Assembly: GCA_018713365.1 (NCBI GenBank) | Contig: DVOU01000024.1 | Coordinates: 1 to 63,169, forward strand | From: Pullichristensenella excrementipullorum | GTDB lineage: Bacteria; Bacillota; Clostridia; Christensenellales; Aristaeellaceae | Direction of reading: 5' to 3' | Length of the DNA stretch: 63,169 bases | Part shown: positions 33,362 through 42,123 of the stretch, piece after piece | How positions within the stretch are numbered: the stretch's first letter is position 1 | How the letters are laid out: each line of letters opens with the position of its first letter | Translations under genes and position numbers: made by a program | Notes under the pieces: model-generated | The model's input: only the letters and a program-made list of their open reading frames with translations | The model's database searches: none | Told to the model about the DNA's origin: nothing

Positions 33362-33402
33362 AAAAGCCGCTTCCTCTGATAAAGAGAGGAGGCGGCTTTT
33401 TT
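33362..33402 (+). terminator. Terminator after the SH3b gene
   Basis: AAAAGCCGCTTCCTCT pairs imperfectly with AGAGGAGGCGGCTTTT, ending in TTTTTT. Confidence 0.85.
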
Positions 33403-33461
33403 GTGCCCCGGAGCGCCCTTCATCGCGCCTCGGGAGGGCGCTTGTACAGAAGATGGATATG

Positions 33462-33489
33462 AAAAAGCCGCCTGACGTTCAGGCGGCTT
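33462..33489 (-). terminator. tRNA-Val terminator
   Basis: On the minus strand, AGCCGCCTGA-ACG-TCAGGCGGCT followed by TTTT, just past the tRNA. Confidence 0.85.
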
Positions 33490-33491
33490 GC

Positions 33492-33568
33492 TGGTGGGGT
33501 TAGGAGGGCTCGAACCTCTGACCTTTACGATGTCAACGTAACGCTCTAACCAACTGAGCTATAACCCC
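33492..33568 (-). tRNA. tRNA-Val (anticodon GAC)
   Basis: 77 nt including encoded CCA. Acceptor GGGGTTA/TAACCCC, D-loop AGTTGGTTA, anticodon stem TTACG/CGTAA with loop TTGACAT, T-arm TTCGAGC. Reads GUC valine codons. Confidence 0.95.
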
Positions 33569-33745
33569 ACGCGACGAATGATATTATACCACGGACGCGG
33601 GGGAAAAGTCAAGGGTTTTTTTCTCCGCGCGACAAAAAAGTGCGTAAAGGTTCTGTATATGTCCGCGCGGGGGCGCGGGATGGCGCGCGTTTTCTCCGCG
33701 CGGGCGGGGCGCGAACGTTGTTTACAAACTTGCACTACAAACTTC

Positions 33746-33774
33746 TTGACATTTCGGTCTATTATCGGTAAAAT
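33746..33774 (+). promoter_or_regulatory. Promoter of the GntR-nan gene cluster
   Basis: TTGACA, 17-bp spacer, TAAAAT, about 105 bp before the regulator ATG. The remainder of the 310-bp gap after tRNA-Val shows no gene. Confidence 0.8.
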
Positions 33775-33878
33775 GGAGTCATGGGATACAGCGGTCTGCA
33801 CAGTTTTTGCGATCGTTTGGCAAATGGCCATGCGCCCGGGCGCCGCGCCGTCTCAAGCCCGGGACGAAAGGGGATGCT

Positions 33879-34571
33879 ATGGCAAAGCAACGCGATGAGA
33901 AACTCTATATCCGCGTCTTCCGGGAGCTGCGCGACCACATACTGCGCAACAACCTAAAGCCCGGAGACCTGATCCCCACGGAAAAGGAGCTTTGCGAAAA
34001 GCTCGGGGTCAGCCGCAATGTGCTGCGCGAGTCCATCAAGGCCATGGAGCTGATGGGCATCGTCTCCTCCCGCCCGGGGCGGGGCACGGCGGTGTGTCCC
34101 TTCAGTTTGGATTTCATCTTCCAGAACGTGCTGCTCTCCACCGCGGACGACAGCGAACGCGCCATTCTGGAGATGCTCAACATCCGCAAAAAGCTGGAAC
34201 TGGGCTACATGCGCGAGGCGTTCCGCGTGCTGGGCGAAGAGCATGTGCGCGATCTGCGCGCGCGGCTGGACCACTTCAAGGAGCGGCAGGAGAACCAGCT
34301 CTATACCCTCGACGCCGACCACGACTTTCACATGGCCATGTTCACCCCGCTGGGCAACAAGACGCTTTTGACGATGATGGAGGCAATCTGGCAGGTGGAC
34401 TCCATCTTCCGCCCCGAGGAAAAACTGCTGCTCAAGCCGGAGACCATCGTCGATCACGAGGCCATATTGCGCGCTCTGGAGGCGCGCAATGAAGAAGCGT
34501 TCTACGCCGCCATGCTGGCGCACTTTTCCACGGGCAAGTACGCGCCCGGCAAATGGGACGCGCCGCGTTGA
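33879..34571 (+). CDS. GntR/FadR-family regulator of the nan genes
   Basis: 230 residues from the ATG at 33879 (AAAGGGGA SD). The N-terminal winged helix (about 8-75; LRDHILRNNLKPGDLIPTEK, LGVSRNVLRESIKAMELMG) is followed by an FCD ligand-binding domain with the metal-binding pattern D-xxx-H (DADHDFH) and VDHEAILRALEARNEE. FCD regulators usually answer to sugar acids or similar carboxylates. Its position 85 bp before nanA suggests it senses sialic acid or an intermediate, like NanR. Regulator identity is inferred. Confidence 0.85.
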   Translation: MAKQRDEKLYIRVFRELRDHILRNNLKPGDLIPTEKELCEKLGVSRNVLRESIKAMELMGIVSSRPGRGTAVCPFSLDFIFQNVLLSTADDSERAILEMLNIRKKLELGYMREAFRVLGEEHVRDLRARLDHFKERQENQLYTLDADHDFHMAMFTPLGNKTLLTMMEAIWQVDSIFRPEEKLLLKPETIVDHEAILRALEARNEEAFYAAMLAHFSTGKYAPGKWDAPR

Positions 34572-34655
34572 GCCGAAGCGATGGCAAAACATCCTACAAA
34601 CCGCGCAGGGAATACCCATTCTTTGCGCTACAAAGTAAGCAAGGAGGAGTTTATC

Positions 34656-35582
34656 ATGAGCGATCTTAAGCGATACCAGGGCGTATTCCCCGCGTTTTAT
34701 GCCTGCTATGATGAGCGTGGAAACGTCAGCCCCGAGCGCGCCGCGCGCCTGACGGAGCATCTGATCTCCAAGGGCGTACAGGGCCTGTATGTGTGCGGTT
34801 CTTCCGGCGAGTGTATCTATCAGGACGTGGAGGAGCGCAAGGAAACGCTGCGCGCCGTGGTGGAGGCCGCCGCCGGGCGCGTCACCATCATCGCCCACGT
34901 GGCCGCCAATTCCACGCGCGACAGCATCCTGCTGGCGGAGCATGCGCAGAGCCTGGGCGTGGACGCCATCGCCGCCATCCCGCCCATCTATTTCAAGCTG
35001 CCGGAGTACTCGATCGCCGACTACTGGAACGCCATCTCCGCCGCCGCGCCGGAGACGGATTTCTTCATCTACAACATCCCCCAGCTGGCCGGCGTCGCCC
35101 TCACCCCCAATTTGCTCAAGGTGATGCTGCAAAACCCGCGCGTCAAGGGCGTGAAGAACTCCTCCATGCCCTCGCTGGACATCCAGACCTTCAAGATGAT
35201 CGGCGGCGACGAGCTTTGCGTCTTCAACGGCCCGGACGAGCAGTTCCTCGCCGGCCGCCTGATGGGCGCTTGCGGCGGCATCGGCGGCACCTACGCAGCC
35301 ATGCCCGAGCTGTTTTTGCGCATGGACGCGCTCATCCGCGCCGGCCGCGCGCAGGACGCCACTGCCATCCAGATGGACGTCAACCGCATCATCACCGCGC
35401 TGTGTTCCTGCCACGGCAACATGTACGCCGTCATCAAGGAGCTGCTGCGCCGCCGCGGCGTGGACATCGGCTCTGTGCGCGCGCCCCTCTCCCCCCTGTG
35501 CGCGCAGGACATGCCGCAGGTGGATCGCTGCGAGGAAATGATCGACAAGGCCATCGCGCTGCACACGGCGCAGGCGCTTTGA
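34656..35582 (+). CDS. nanA: N-acetylneuraminate lyase (DapA family)
   Basis: 308 residues, AAGGAGGAG SD. Class I aldolase cleaving N-acetylneuraminate to ManNAc and pyruvate. The carboxylate-binding GSTGE loop is here GSSGE, the catalytic Tyr is in FFIYNIPQ, and the Schiff-base Lys is in VKGVKNSS. Gene order nanA-nanE-nanK distinguishes it from dihydrodipicolinate synthase or other DapA-family enzymes. Confidence 0.88.
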   Translation: MSDLKRYQGVFPAFYACYDERGNVSPERAARLTEHLISKGVQGLYVCGSSGECIYQDVEERKETLRAVVEAAAGRVTIIAHVAANSTRDSILLAEHAQSLGVDAIAAIPPIYFKLPEYSIADYWNAISAAAPETDFFIYNIPQLAGVALTPNLLKVMLQNPRVKGVKNSSMPSLDIQTFKMIGGDELCVFNGPDEQFLAGRLMGACGGIGGTYAAMPELFLRMDALIRAGRAQDATAIQMDVNRIITALCSCHGNMYAVIKELLRRRGVDIGSVRAPLSPLCAQDMPQVDRCEEMIDKAIALHTAQAL

Positions 35583-35606
35583 GCAAGGCTCCGAGGAGGC
35601 ATTTTC

Positions 35607-36311
35607 ATGGATAAGCAGACTTTGTTCGCCGCCCTCAAGGGCAAGCTGATCGTCTCCTGTCAGGCGCTGGAGGACGAGCCCCTCTACGACCCCGAGCGCT
35701 CGCTGATGGGTCATATGGCCCTGGCCGCCAAGCGGGGCGGGGCTTCCGGCATCCGCGCCAACACCGTGCGCGACATTGAGGACATCCGCCGCTATGTGGA
35801 TCTGCCCATCATCGGCATCATCAAGCGCGTGTTCAAGGACAGCGACGTCTACATCACCCCGACGATGGAGGAAGTGGACGCGCTGGTGGCCGCGGGCGTG
35901 GACATCATCGCCACCGACGCCACCGACCGCCCGCGTCCGAACGGGGTCGATTTCGAGAGCTTCTTCCGCGCCTGCCGCGAGCGCTATCCGCAGGCCGTGT
36001 TCATGGCCGATTGCTCCAACTACGAGGAGGGCATGCGCGCCTCGCTGCTGGGCTTTGACCTGGTGGGCACCACCATGGCCAGCTACACGCCTTACACGCG
36101 CGGGCGCGCGCTGCCGGACGTGGAGATGATCGGCGCTCTGGCGCGCGACGCGGGCGTTCCCGTGGTCGCCGAGGGCGGCATCTGGACGCCGGAACAGCTG
36201 CGCAGCGTGTTTGAGGCCGGGGCGCACACCGCCGTGGTGGGCAGCGCCATCACCCGGCCCATGCTCATCACCCGCCGCTTTGCCGCCGTCGTGCCCGGCG
36301 CGGAGGGCTGA
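35607..36311 (+). CDS. nanE: N-acetylmannosamine-6-phosphate 2-epimerase
   Basis: 234-residue TIM barrel converting ManNAc-6-P to GlcNAc-6-P. Typical segments are LKGKLIVSCQALEDEPLYD, GGASGIRANTVRDIEDI, GIIKRVFKDSDVYITPT with the catalytic Lys, DIIATDATDRPRPNG, and VVAEGGIWTPEQL. It lies 24 bp after nanA and its stop overlaps the start of the kinase gene by 1 bp. Confidence 0.95.
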   Translation: MDKQTLFAALKGKLIVSCQALEDEPLYDPERSLMGHMALAAKRGGASGIRANTVRDIEDIRRYVDLPIIGIIKRVFKDSDVYITPTMEEVDALVAAGVDIIATDATDRPRPNGVDFESFFRACRERYPQAVFMADCSNYEEGMRASLLGFDLVGTTMASYTPYTRGRALPDVEMIGALARDAGVPVVAEGGIWTPEQLRSVFEAGAHTAVVGSAITRPMLITRRFAAVVPGAEG

Positions 36312-37216
36312 TGATGCACAACATACTGGCGCTGGACATCGGCGCTACCAACATCAAGGCGGCGCTCTTTGACGCGCAGGGAAATCTGCTGCGTCAGGAT
36401 GAGCGCCCCTCCCACGGCCGCGAGGGCGGCGCGGCGATGATGAACGCCGCCTGCGAGGTCATTGCCGACGCGGGCAACTTTGCCGCCATCGGCATTTCCG
36501 TCACCGGTCAGGTGGACGCGGCGCGGGGGCGCATCGTCTTTGCCAACGACAACGTGCCGGGATTCACCGGCTTTCCTGTGCGCGATTACTTGCAGGAGCG
36601 CTTTCCCGTGCCCGTGGCGGTGGAAAACGACGTCAACGCCGCGGCGCTGGGCGAGGCCTTCTTCGGCGCCGCGCGCGATGTGGAGGACTTTCTCTGCGTG
36701 ACGCTGGGCACCGGCGTGGGCGGCGCGGTGGTCATCGGCCGCCGGATCTATGGCGGCGCGGACGGCGTTGCCGGCGAGGTGGGCCACATGGTGACGCACC
36801 CCGGCGGCCTGTCCTGCGCCTGCGGTCAGCGCGGCTGTTATGAGCAGTACGCCTCCGCCAGCGCTCTGGTGCGCTCGGCGCAGACGCTGGACGCCTGTTA
36901 CACGAGCGGCAGAGCCATCTTTGCCGATCTGGAGAAGCGCGAAGGGCTGCGCCACGTGGTGGACGCATGGATCGACGAGGTGCTGGTTGGGCTGGCGACG
37001 CTCACGCACATCTTCAACCCGCGCCTGTTCGTACTCGGCGGCGGCGTCGCGGAGCAGCCCTATGTGCTTGGCGCGCTGCGCGAGCGGCTGCCAGGCCGCC
37101 TCATTCCCAGCTATCGCGGCGTGCGCCTCGTGGGCGCGCAACTGGGCAACATGGCCGGCGCTTACGGCGCGCTGCACATCGCCCGCCTCGCTCTGGAGGA
37201 GCGCGCGCAGGCTTGA
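36311..37216 (+). CDS. nanK: ROK-family N-acetylmannosamine kinase
   Basis: 301-residue sugar kinase: phosphate loop LALDIGATNIKAALFD, VENDVNAAALGE with the catalytic Asp, TLGTGVGGAVV, and the ROK zinc motif CACGQRGCYEQY preceded by H in GHMVTHPGG. Position directly after nanE (TGATG overlap) supports ManNAc kinase rather than glucokinase. It supplies NanE with ManNAc-6-P. Confidence 0.9.
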   Translation: MMHNILALDIGATNIKAALFDAQGNLLRQDERPSHGREGGAAMMNAACEVIADAGNFAAIGISVTGQVDAARGRIVFANDNVPGFTGFPVRDYLQERFPVPVAVENDVNAAALGEAFFGAARDVEDFLCVTLGTGVGGAVVIGRRIYGGADGVAGEVGHMVTHPGGLSCACGQRGCYEQYASASALVRSAQTLDACYTSGRAIFADLEKREGLRHVVDAWIDEVLVGLATLTHIFNPRLFVLGGGVAEQPYVLGALRERLPGRLIPSYRGVRLVGAQLGNMAGAYGALHIARLALEERAQA

Positions 37217-37238
37217 CCCTTCCTTTTCCGACACAAGC

Positions 37239-37283
37239 AGACCCGTCTCCGGCACGCAGCGCGGAGGCGGGTCTTTCGTTTTT
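37239..37283 (+). terminator. nan operon terminator
   Basis: AGACCCGTCTCC/GGAGGCGGGTCT stem followed by a T-rich tail. Confidence 0.8.
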
Positions 37284-37300
37284 CTTTTGCCCGTGACGGA

Positions 37301-37330
37301 AAGCGCCCGCCGCGAATTGCGGTGGGCGCA
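37301..37330 (-). terminator. Terminator of the minus-strand fucosidase-transporter cluster
   Basis: Minus strand: GCGCCCACCGC-AATTC-GCGGCGGGCGC, followed by a short T-run. It lies between convergent genes. Confidence 0.7.
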
Positions 37331-37334
37331 GGGG

Positions 37335-38585
37335 TCAGAGCTTGTCCAATGTGTCGAACTCGACGTTCTCCTCGCTCAGTTCCAGGTCGATGACGCAGGC
37401 GGGGAAATCGTCGGGGCGGGGCGGCAGATCCACGAACAGGCGCGAAACGCCGCTCTTGGACGGGGGCTTCTGGGAGAAGTTCAGCGCTTCGCCCGTCTGC
37501 AACAGCGTCGCGGAGCGCACGGGCGTATTGACGCAGGGCAGATGCACGTAGGTGCGGCCATCCATGATGTGGGCGTAGAGGTGATAGGGCCGGCAGGTGA
37601 ACCTGCACCATGCAAGGTCGTAGGGGTAGATGGGTGCGGCTCTGGTGCCATAGAAGGAATCGGCGTTGGCATGGATGAAGGCGCCGACGCGGCGCAGGAT
37701 GCGCACGCTCTCCTCCGGCACCACGCCGTTGCCGTCCGGGCCGATATTGAGCAGGTAGTTGCCGCCGCGGCTGTTGACGCGCGTGAGCAGCTCGACCACC
37801 TGCGCCGGGGTCTTCCAGTTGTGGTCGTCCCTTTTATAGCCCCAGGAGCCGTTGAGCGTAGCCGGCACTTCCCAGTCGCCCGCATAGGGCAGCGTGGGCA
37901 CGAAGTTGTCCGAGGTACTCATGTACTCGCCCAGCTGATTGCCGATGCGACCGCTGACGATGCAGTTGGGCTGCAGGGACTTGACCAGATCGTAGATGCC
38001 GCGGCTCTCCTCCTCGGTCATGCCCATGGGCGTATCGAACCACATCAAGCCGATCTCGCCATAATCTGTGAGCAGTTCGCGCAGCTGGGGCAGGCACTTG
38101 TCGCGGTAGTACTGGCCGTAGTCCTTCTCGCTGTCGGGCTTGCCGTAGCCGAGGCCGTTTTCCTCGTTCCAGTCCTGCGCCTGGGAGTAGTAAATGCCCA
38201 ATTTCACCCCCGCCTCGCGGCAGGCGTCGGCCAGCTCGCGGAGCGGGTCGCGGCCAAAGGGCGTGGCATCTACGATGTTGTAGGCGGAGCAGCGGGAATG
38301 GTACATGGCAAAGCCGTCGTGATGCTTGGCGGTGAAGACGATGTACTTCATGCCCGCATCCTGCGCCAGGCGCACGATGGCCCGGGCGTCGAAGCCCTGC
38401 GGGTCAAATTCTTTGGCCAGCGCGCGGTATTCCTCCACGGGTATCTGCAGATGGCGCATGATCCACTCGGCCACCTGCGGCGTCTTCTGGCCCTTCCATT
38501 CGCCGCCGAGCAGCGAATACAGCCCCCAGTGGATGAACATGCCGAAGCGGGCATCCTTCCACCATTGCTGTTTACAATCCTTCAT
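37335..38585 (-). CDS. Alpha-L-fucosidase (GH29), intracellular
   Basis: 416 residues from the ATG at 38585 (ACGGAGG SD). GH29 barrel: WWKDARFGMFIHWGLYS at the N-terminus, AGMKYIVFTAKHHDGFAMY, GVKLGIYYSQAQDW, and the nucleophile region EIGLMWFDTPMG, with Asp in WFD. No signal peptide is seen, so it should act on fucosylated sugars after import. Immediately downstream of a putative glycosidase and the Opp-type transporter on the same strand. Confidence 0.92.
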   Translation of the reverse strand: MKDCKQQWWKDARFGMFIHWGLYSLLGGEWKGQKTPQVAEWIMRHLQIPVEEYRALAKEFDPQGFDARAIVRLAQDAGMKYIVFTAKHHDGFAMYHSRCSAYNIVDATPFGRDPLRELADACREAGVKLGIYYSQAQDWNEENGLGYGKPDSEKDYGQYYRDKCLPQLRELLTDYGEIGLMWFDTPMGMTEEESRGIYDLVKSLQPNCIVSGRIGNQLGEYMSTSDNFVPTLPYAGDWEVPATLNGSWGYKRDDHNWKTPAQVVELLTRVNSRGGNYLLNIGPDGNGVVPEESVRILRRVGAFIHANADSFYGTRAAPIYPYDLAWCRFTCRPYHLYAHIMDGRTYVHLPCVNTPVRSATLLQTGEALNFSQKPPSKSGVSRLFVDLPPRPDDFPACVIDLELSEENVEFDTLDKL

Positions 38586-38604
38586 AGCAGACCTCCGTAT
38601 TTGT

Positions 38605-40059
38605 TCAAGCCTTTTCCGCCGCTCCTTCCCAGAGCCGGTGCGCGTAGAGCGTGACATCGCCGCCGAGGGCGAAAATGCGCGCGCCGCCAAAGCGCAGCGT
38701 CAGACAGACGGGCTGTTGCCTGAGCGCGGCCCTGTCGCCGCTGAAGCGGACGCGGTAGAGGCCCGCGCCGATCTCTTCCAGCGCGCAATCGGCCTCGCCG
38801 AAGCCGGGCAGTTCCGCCTCGTTCCATGCAGAGCGCAGGCCGGCGCGGATGTAGCCGCCGGGGGCGATGTCGGCGGTGATGGTCAATTCGCCCTCGCCGA
38901 GCAGCAACTGCGCCGTGGCCAGCACGGCGGGGACGTCCTCGCGCTTCTGTTCATAGCCGGCGAAGCGGTCCTTGCGCATCCAGCCGCGCATCAGCGAAGT
39001 CTCGCGGAAGTCGGTGTGCAGGCCGTTGCCGCCCATGTAGTAGAACCAGTAGCCATCGCCGGCGTCCACGGGCGCGGAGGCGTAGACGCAGCCGCAATCG
39101 CTGTCGCCCAGCGGGTAATAGCCCTGCCCGCGCGGGATGATGGGCTGGCCGGGGGCCACGGCGTCGAACATGTCCGGCTCGGTGGCGTAGAACAGCTCGC
39201 AATCCACGGTGTCGAAGTCCTCGGCGCTGCGGTCGCCCTCGTGGAAGATGGCGGCGAGGCCGAAGTAGAGGCCGCGGGACATGAACACGGGCATGGCGTA
39301 GATCTGGCGCTCGAAGCCATCGCCGCGCAGCACCTCGCGCGGCTCGGACCAGTGGAGGAAGTCCGCGCTTTCACAGCTGGTCTCCACGCGCACGCCGTCG
39401 CGCCAGCAGCGGGTCATGACGCGGTAAAGGCCGCTCTTTTTGTCGAAGTAGGGGAAGTTGTGGCTGTCGGCGCGCGGGTTGTGTTCCGGCCAGGGGATCA
39501 TATCGCCCCAATGCTCGCCATCCGGGGAGAAGTTGACGGCCATGTGGCTGGTCTTCATGCCGGCGAAGTCCACCTTGGTGACCATCTTGTAGCGGCGGTT
39601 CGGGTCGGGATCGTCCGGGTCGAGCATGACGCCGGTGCCGTGGGCGAGGGTGGAGATGAGGTTGTTGTGGCGATTGCCGCCGAACTCGACCAGCCCGAGG
39701 TCCGGCTTCTCCCAGTGGATGCCATCCGTGCTGCGCGCATAGGCGACGCCGACGCGGCGGCCGGGCGTGGGGCGATAGTGGCGCAGGGGGCGCTGCGCCT
39801 TCGGGGTGGCGGCGGCGTCCTCATCGTGCCAGAAGAGCGTGTAGTAGCAGCGGTACATGCCCTGTTTGGCATCGTAGATGACGTTGGGATAGCCGTTGTC
39901 GAAGCGCACTTCCCAGGGGCGCGGCGGGTCGGCGAAGAAATCTTCGGTGAACAGCGGCCCGTTTTTTGTGTCCTTTTCCACGGGGGAGACGCGCAAACAC
40001 GCGTTGCTCATGCCCTGCGGCTGCAAAAGGCGGCGATCCAGAAACAGATACGTGCCCAT
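38605..40059 (-). CDS. Putative glycoside hydrolase with GH32/GH43-like propeller features
   Basis: 484 residues from the ATG at 40059 (AAAGGAG SD; an in-frame GTG lies at 40068). It has repeated Asp-box-like motifs, STDGIHW, SPDGEHW and SADFLHW, spaced as propeller blades. RYKMVTKVDF and FPYFDKKSGLYRVM resemble GH32/43/68-type domains. The C-terminal ~130 residues look like a beta-sandwich (LTITADIAPGGYIRAGLRSAW). No signal peptide. It sits between an intracellular fucosidase and the transporter genes, so a glycan-trimming role is inferred; family and bond are unknown. Confidence 0.65.
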   Translation of the reverse strand: MGTYLFLDRRLLQPQGMSNACLRVSPVEKDTKNGPLFTEDFFADPPRPWEVRFDNGYPNVIYDAKQGMYRCYYTLFWHDEDAAATPKAQRPLRHYRPTPGRRVGVAYARSTDGIHWEKPDLGLVEFGGNRHNNLISTLAHGTGVMLDPDDPDPNRRYKMVTKVDFAGMKTSHMAVNFSPDGEHWGDMIPWPEHNPRADSHNFPYFDKKSGLYRVMTRCWRDGVRVETSCESADFLHWSEPREVLRGDGFERQIYAMPVFMSRGLYFGLAAIFHEGDRSAEDFDTVDCELFYATEPDMFDAVAPGQPIIPRGQGYYPLGDSDCGCVYASAPVDAGDGYWFYYMGGNGLHTDFRETSLMRGWMRKDRFAGYEQKREDVPAVLATAQLLLGEGELTITADIAPGGYIRAGLRSAWNEAELPGFGEADCALEEIGAGLYRVRFSGDRAALRQQPVCLTLRFGGARIFALGGDVTLYAHRLWEGAAEKA

Positions 40060-40077
40060 ATGGGTCACTCCTTTGAA

Positions 40078-41082
40078 CTACTGATTATATAGGTGGCAGG
40101 CGACCTGATGCGTGCCATCGTGCGCCTTGAGTTCCGGCTCCACGGTCTTGCAGATGTCCATGCAGTGCGCGCAGCGCAGGTGGAAGGCGCAGCCCGTGGG
40201 CTTGGAGATGGCGCTGGGCACTTCGCCGCGCAACACCGTGCGGCGCGTGGTCTGGTGGATGTCCGGCAGCGGCACCGCCGAGAACAGCGCCTGCGTGTAG
40301 GGGTGCAGCGCGTTTCGGGACAGGTCGCCCGCGTCCGCCAGTTCGACGATCTTGCCAAGGTACATCACGGCGACGCGGTCGCTCATGTATTCGACCACGG
40401 AAAGATCGTGGGCGATGAAGATATAGGTCAGGTCCAGCTCCTTCTGGATGTCCTTCATCAGGTTGAGTACCTGGGCCTGAATGGACACATCCAGCGCCGA
40501 GACCGGCTCATCGCAGACGAGCAGGTTGGGGCGGATGCACAGCGCGCGGGCGATGCACAGGCGCTGGCGCTGTCCGCCGGAAAACTCGTGCGGAAAGCGC
40601 ATCAGGTAGTCCGGCTGTATGTTGACCAGTTTGAGGGCGGACTCGATCATCGCTTGCCGTTCCTCGGCGCTCTTGTAGCCGTGTACCTTGAGCGGCTCGG
40701 AGAAGGAATCGTAGACGCGCTTGACCGGGTTGAGCGCGGAGTAGGGGTCCTGAAAGACCATCTGCACGCGCTTGCGGAACTGGAACAGTTCCTGACGGTC
40801 GAAGCGCATGATGTCCTTGAACTCGCCATCGAAATTGTATAGCACCTCGCCGCCGGTGGGGTTCTCCAGACGCATGATGGACTTGCCCAGCGTGGACTTG
40901 CCGCAGCCGGACTCCCCCACCACGCCCAGCGTCTCGCCCTTGTAGACGGTGAGGCTGAGGTCGTCCACGGCCTTGACGTCGCCGACGTGGCGCTTGAACA
41001 TCCCCTTGCGCAGCGGATACCATGTGCGCAGGTTCTTGATGTCGAAAACAGCCGTCTTCTCCTGTTGACTCAGCTGGCTCAT
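40078..41082 (-). CDS. Opp/Dpp-type ABC transporter ATP-binding protein (OppF-like)
   Basis: 334 residues from the ATG at 41082 (GGAGGTG SD). Walker A GESGCGKS, signature HEFSGGQRQRLCIARAL, Walker B LLVCDEPVSALD. The C-terminal oligopeptide transporter domain ends with a Cys cluster (CAFHLRCAHCMDIC) typical of Opp/Dpp ATPases, which bind an Fe-S cluster there. Last gene of the oppA-B-C-D-F-like set. Confidence 0.92.
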   Translation of the reverse strand: MSQLSQQEKTAVFDIKNLRTWYPLRKGMFKRHVGDVKAVDDLSLTVYKGETLGVVGESGCGKSTLGKSIMRLENPTGGEVLYNFDGEFKDIMRFDRQELFQFRKRVQMVFQDPYSALNPVKRVYDSFSEPLKVHGYKSAEERQAMIESALKLVNIQPDYLMRFPHEFSGGQRQRLCIARALCIRPNLLVCDEPVSALDVSIQAQVLNLMKDIQKELDLTYIFIAHDLSVVEYMSDRVAVMYLGKIVELADAGDLSRNALHPYTQALFSAVPLPDIHQTTRRTVLRGEVPSAISKPTGCAFHLRCAHCMDICKTVEPELKAHDGTHQVACHLYNQ

Positions 41083-41083
41083 A

Positions 41084-42112
41084 TCAATGCACCTCCGGGC
41101 GGTCCTTGTAGCGTATGCAGCGCGCGTTGTGCCCCGGCTCGATCTCGTAGAGGGGCACGTCCTTGGCGCGGCAGGCGTCTGTGCAGAACTCGCAGCGGTC
41201 GGCGAACTCGCAGCCCGCGCCCAGCTCGCTGGGGTTGGGCGTGCTGCCGGGGATGGTCTGCAGGCGCGTGCCCGCCGCCATGCCCAGCACCGGCACCGAG
41301 CGCAAAAGCGCCTGCGTGTAGGGGTGGCTGGGGTTGTCGAACACCGCCTGCAGCGAGCCGGATTCGACGATGCGGCCCATGTACATGACGCACACCGTGT
41401 CCGCCATCTGCGCCACAAGGCCCATGTTGTGGGTGACGAGGATGATGGACTTGCCGTCCTTCTCCTTAAGCCCCTGCAGTATCTCCATGATCTGAGCCTG
41501 AATGGTGACATCCAGCGCCGTGGTCGGCTCGTCGCAGATAATGAGTTCCGGGTCGCAGATCATGGCGATGGCGATGACCACGCGCTGCTTCATGCCGCCG
41601 GAAAACTCGTGGGGATAGCTTTGCAGGCGCGCCTCCGCGTCCGGGATGCTCAGTTTTTGGAACATCTCCAGCGCCTTCTGCATGGCTTCCTTTTTGGACA
41701 TTTTGTAGTGCTGGCGCAGGCCCTCGATCACCTGATTGCCCACGCGATAGGCGGGGTTGAGGGCGGACATGGGGTCCTGAAAGACCATGGAGATGTGCGG
41801 GCCGCGCAGGGCGCGCATCTCCGGGCCGTTGGGCTTGCGAAACTGGTCGATGCGCTGCTCGGAAATGGAGCCGTCCGCTTCTTTCTTGTAAAAGGAGATG
41901 CGCTCCGCCGTGGAGACGGCGTTTTTGCCCAGGAAGCGGAGGATGGAGTTCATCAGCACGCTCTTGCCGCAGCCGGACTCGCCGACCACGGCCATGACCT
42001 TGCCGCGTTCCAGATCGAAGGAGACGTCCTTGACGATGCGCGTGAGCTTGCGGTCGGAGATAAAGCCCGTGTTCAGGCCCCGAACGCTGAGAAGCAACTG
42101 CGAACTGTTCAT
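41084..42112 (-). CDS. Opp/Dpp-type ABC transporter ATP-binding protein (OppD-like)
   Basis: 342 residues from the ATG at 42112. Walker A GESGCGKS, Q-loop MVFQDPMSALNP, signature HEFSGGMKQRVVIAIAM, Walker B LIICDEPTTALD. The C-terminal Cys cluster CEFADRCEFCTDAC is as in Opp/Dpp ATPases. Forms the heterodimeric motor with the OppF-like protein. Confidence 0.92.
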   Translation of the reverse strand: MNSSQLLLSVRGLNTGFISDRKLTRIVKDVSFDLERGKVMAVVGESGCGKSVLMNSILRFLGKNAVSTAERISFYKKEADGSISEQRIDQFRKPNGPEMRALRGPHISMVFQDPMSALNPAYRVGNQVIEGLRQHYKMSKKEAMQKALEMFQKLSIPDAEARLQSYPHEFSGGMKQRVVIAIAMICDPELIICDEPTTALDVTIQAQIMEILQGLKEKDGKSIILVTHNMGLVAQMADTVCVMYMGRIVESGSLQAVFDNPSHPYTQALLRSVPVLGMAAGTRLQTIPGSTPNPSELGAGCEFADRCEFCTDACRAKDVPLYEIEPGHNARCIRYKDRPEVH

Positions 42113-42123
42113 GGTAGTCCCCC

